Source of the DNA: VAZQ01 sp963785745
GTDB lineage: Bacteria > Pseudomonadota > Alphaproteobacteria > Rhizobiales > Xanthobacteraceae
Assembly (NCBI GenBank): GCA_963785745.1
Contig: CAWAWR010000029.1
Location: 186,001-250,000 of the forward strand
Length of the DNA: 64,000 nucleotides
Reading direction: 5' to 3'
Below, one piece after another: positions 62,677 through 64,000 of the stretch (positions are counted from its first letter, which is position 1; each line of letters begins with the position of its first letter). The translations under genes were made by a program, and so were the position numbers. The notes under the pieces were generated by a model. The model saw only the letters and a list, made by a program, of their open reading frames with translations, had not been told where the DNA came from and searched no databases.

Positions 62677-64000
62677 ACGAAGTGGTGCCCGCGCACAATA
62701 TCGGCGACTACGTGCCGCTGGTGGACGGCCCGGAAAAGGTGTCCGGACGCGCCAAATACACCGCCGACCTTGCGGTCGAGCCGGGCACGCTCGCCGGCCG
62801 CATCTATCGCAGCCCCTACGCTCATGCCGAGATCATCGACGTCGATGTGTCGGAGGCGCTGAAGCTGCCCGGCGTGAAAGCGATCGTCACCGGCGCGGAA
62901 TGCGACAAGACCTTCGGCGTCCTGCCGATCGCCCGCTCCGAGCATCCGCTTGCGCGCGACAAGGTGCGCTATCGCGGCGAGCCGGTCGCCGCAGTCGCCG
63001 CGGTCGATGACGCCACCGCCAAGGCGGCGCTCGCGCTCATCAAGATGACCGTGAAGGAGCTGCCGGCCTATTTCACGTCGGCCGACGCGCTCGCGCCGGG
63101 CGCCGTGCCGCTGCACGCCAGGAAGCCTGGCAATCTCGAGCGCGACGTGTTTTTCGAGCTCGGCAGTGTCGAGCAGGCGTTCGCCGACGCCGATCTCGTG
63201 CGCGAGGCGACCTACAATTGCGCCGAGGTCTGCCAGAACCAGATGGAGATGCACGCCGCGGTCGCGAGCTACGACGCCGAGCGCGACCGCATGACGGTTC
63301 ATGCCTCCACGCAGGTCCCCTACTACGTCCACCTGATGCTCTCGCAGATCCTCGCCATGGACATGTCGAAGATCCGCGTGGTGAAGCCGCACGTCGGCGG
63401 CGGTTTCGGCTGCCGCACCGAGACGCTCAATGTCGAGCTGATCGCGGCGCTCTTGGCGCGCAAGGCCAAAGGCAGCGTCCGGCTCGTGATCAACCGCGAG
63501 GAGACCTTCATCACCCATCGCGGACGGCCGGAGACCGACATCAAGCTCAAGATCGGGCTGAAGAAGGACGGCAGGATCTCGGGCGTCGAATGCGAATGCA
63601 TCCAGCGTGGCGGTGCGCATTCCGGCTATGGCGTGGTGACGATCCTCTATTCGGGATCGATGCTCTACGCCATCTACGACCTCAAGAACGTCAAATATAT
63701 CGGCAAGCGCGTGCTCACCAACACGCCGCCCTGCGGGGCGTTTCGCGGCCACGGCACCGTGGACGTGCGCTTTGCGTTCGAGAGCCTCATCGACCAGATG
63801 GCTACCGAGCTTGGGCTCGACCCGCTGGCGGTGCGGCGCGCGAACTATCTGCCGGCGCCCGGCGCGAAGCCGACCTTCACCGACAACGACCTGATGGTGG
63901 CGAGCTACGGCCTGCCGGAATGCATCGACTGGGTCGAACGCGAGAGCGGCTGGCATCAACGCAAGGGCAAGCTGCCGAAGGGCAAGGGTTTGGGCTTCGC
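62673..64000 (+). CDS. Molybdenum hydroxylase large subunit, partial (4-hydroxybenzoyl-CoA reductase alpha-like)
   Basis: At least 442 codons, open at the right edge. It has the xanthine-oxidase fold: LVDGPEKVSGRAKYTADLAV, then RGEPVAAVAAVDD, the GGGFGCR loop near residue 240 and CGAFRGHGTVDVRFAFES, where the conserved Arg binds substrate. A C-terminal molybdenum-ligand Glu would be beyond the window. A third FAD subunit gene, usual for this family, is not in the window and might follow. Carbon monoxide dehydrogenase and nicotinate or isoquinoline hydroxylase relatives are alternatives. Confidence 0.9.
   Translation, partial: MNEVVPAHNIGDYVPLVDGPEKVSGRAKYTADLAVEPGTLAGRIYRSPYAHAEIIDVDVSEALKLPGVKAIVTGAECDKTFGVLPIARSEHPLARDKVRYRGEPVAAVAAVDDATAKAALALIKMTVKELPAYFTSADALAPGAVPLHARKPGNLERDVFFELGSVEQAFADADLVREATYNCAEVCQNQMEMHAAVASYDAERDRMTVHASTQVPYYVHLMLSQILAMDMSKIRVVKPHVGGGFGCRTETLNVELIAALLARKAKGSVRLVINREETFITHRGRPETDIKLKIGLKKDGRISGVECECIQRGGAHSGYGVVTILYSGSMLYAIYDLKNVKYIGKRVLTNTPPCGAFRGHGTVDVRFAFESLIDQMATELGLDPLAVRRANYLPAPGAKPTFTDNDLMVASYGLPECIDWVERESGWHQRKGKLPKGKGLGF

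Noticed and set aside
1..64000. tRNA, rRNA, CRISPR, insertion sequence or prophage
   Set aside because: Looked for cloverleaf-like GGTTCGA regions, regularly spaced direct repeats, transposase motifs and integrase motifs; none was convincing. The palindromes are too short and have no associated transposase here.

Overview
The window is high-GC DNA with dense ATGA/GTGA overlaps, GGAG-type ribosome binding sites and short intergenic palindromes of a kind I associate with Bradyrhizobium/Rhodopseudomonas-like genomes. I infer an alphaproteobacterium of the order Hyphomicrobiales (Nitrobacteraceae/Xanthobacteraceae-like). This rests on family resemblance and style, not on a marker gene. There is no rRNA, tRNA, CRISPR array, insertion sequence or phage gene that I can see.

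Almost the whole window is accessory catabolism. It encodes enzymes for aromatic, carboxylic and acyl-CoA substrates, interleaved with twelve Bug/TctC-type periplasmic solute receptors (one frameshifted). No permease subunit and no transcription factor gene is present. Layout: 1-3220, end of an MBL-fold gene, a HyuB-type hydantoinase and an LLM flavoenzyme. 3289-9115, a tight operon of MmgE/PrpD, class II aldolase, ThDP enzyme, NodB-type deacetylase and receptor. 9202-11073, an isolated SLOG-like gene with four membrane segments, the most unusual gene here. 11070-15638 (minus), receptor, ornithine cyclodeaminase homologue, M20 amidohydrolase and dienelactone hydrolase. 15737-23840, a phthalate-like aromatic cluster: VOC protein, Rieske oxygenase, receptor, flavin hydroxylase, LigB dioxygenase, GNAT, dihydroxyphthalate-decarboxylase-like protein and SDR. 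24079-25004, a CYTH protein and a small secreted Cys-rich protein.

25224-29158 holds four Bug receptors in tandem. They are followed by a split ThDP decarboxylase, acyl-CoA dehydrogenase and ADP-forming acyl-CoA synthetase. A secreted amidohydrolase that looks inserted comes next, then PrpD, a racemase-like protein and another receptor (to 38202). 38206-43905 is mostly minus strand: VOC protein, acyl-CoA synthetase, hotdog thioesterase, quinone-oxidoreductase-like MDR and a thiol-dioxygenase-like cupin. 44182-55681 has two UbiD decarboxylases, a broken flavin hydroxylase, a broken CocE/NonD hydrolase, two amidohydrolases and a Rieske ferredoxin. 55682-59938 (minus) has crotonase, TauD-like oxygenase, receptor and LVIVD-repeat protein. 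60093-64000 resembles a 4-hydroxybenzoate-type CoA pathway: benzoate-CoA-ligase-like gene (frameshifted), hotdog thioesterase and the small and large subunits of a molybdenum hydroxylase like 4-hydroxybenzoyl-CoA reductase; the last gene runs off the edge.

Taken together, the receptors probably scavenge organic acids that the adjacent enzymes ring-hydroxylate, decarboxylate or activate with CoA. Four genes carry single-base insertions of the same type, so sequencing error must be excluded before any is called a pseudogene. All family assignments come from reading motifs in the translations; no database search was run.
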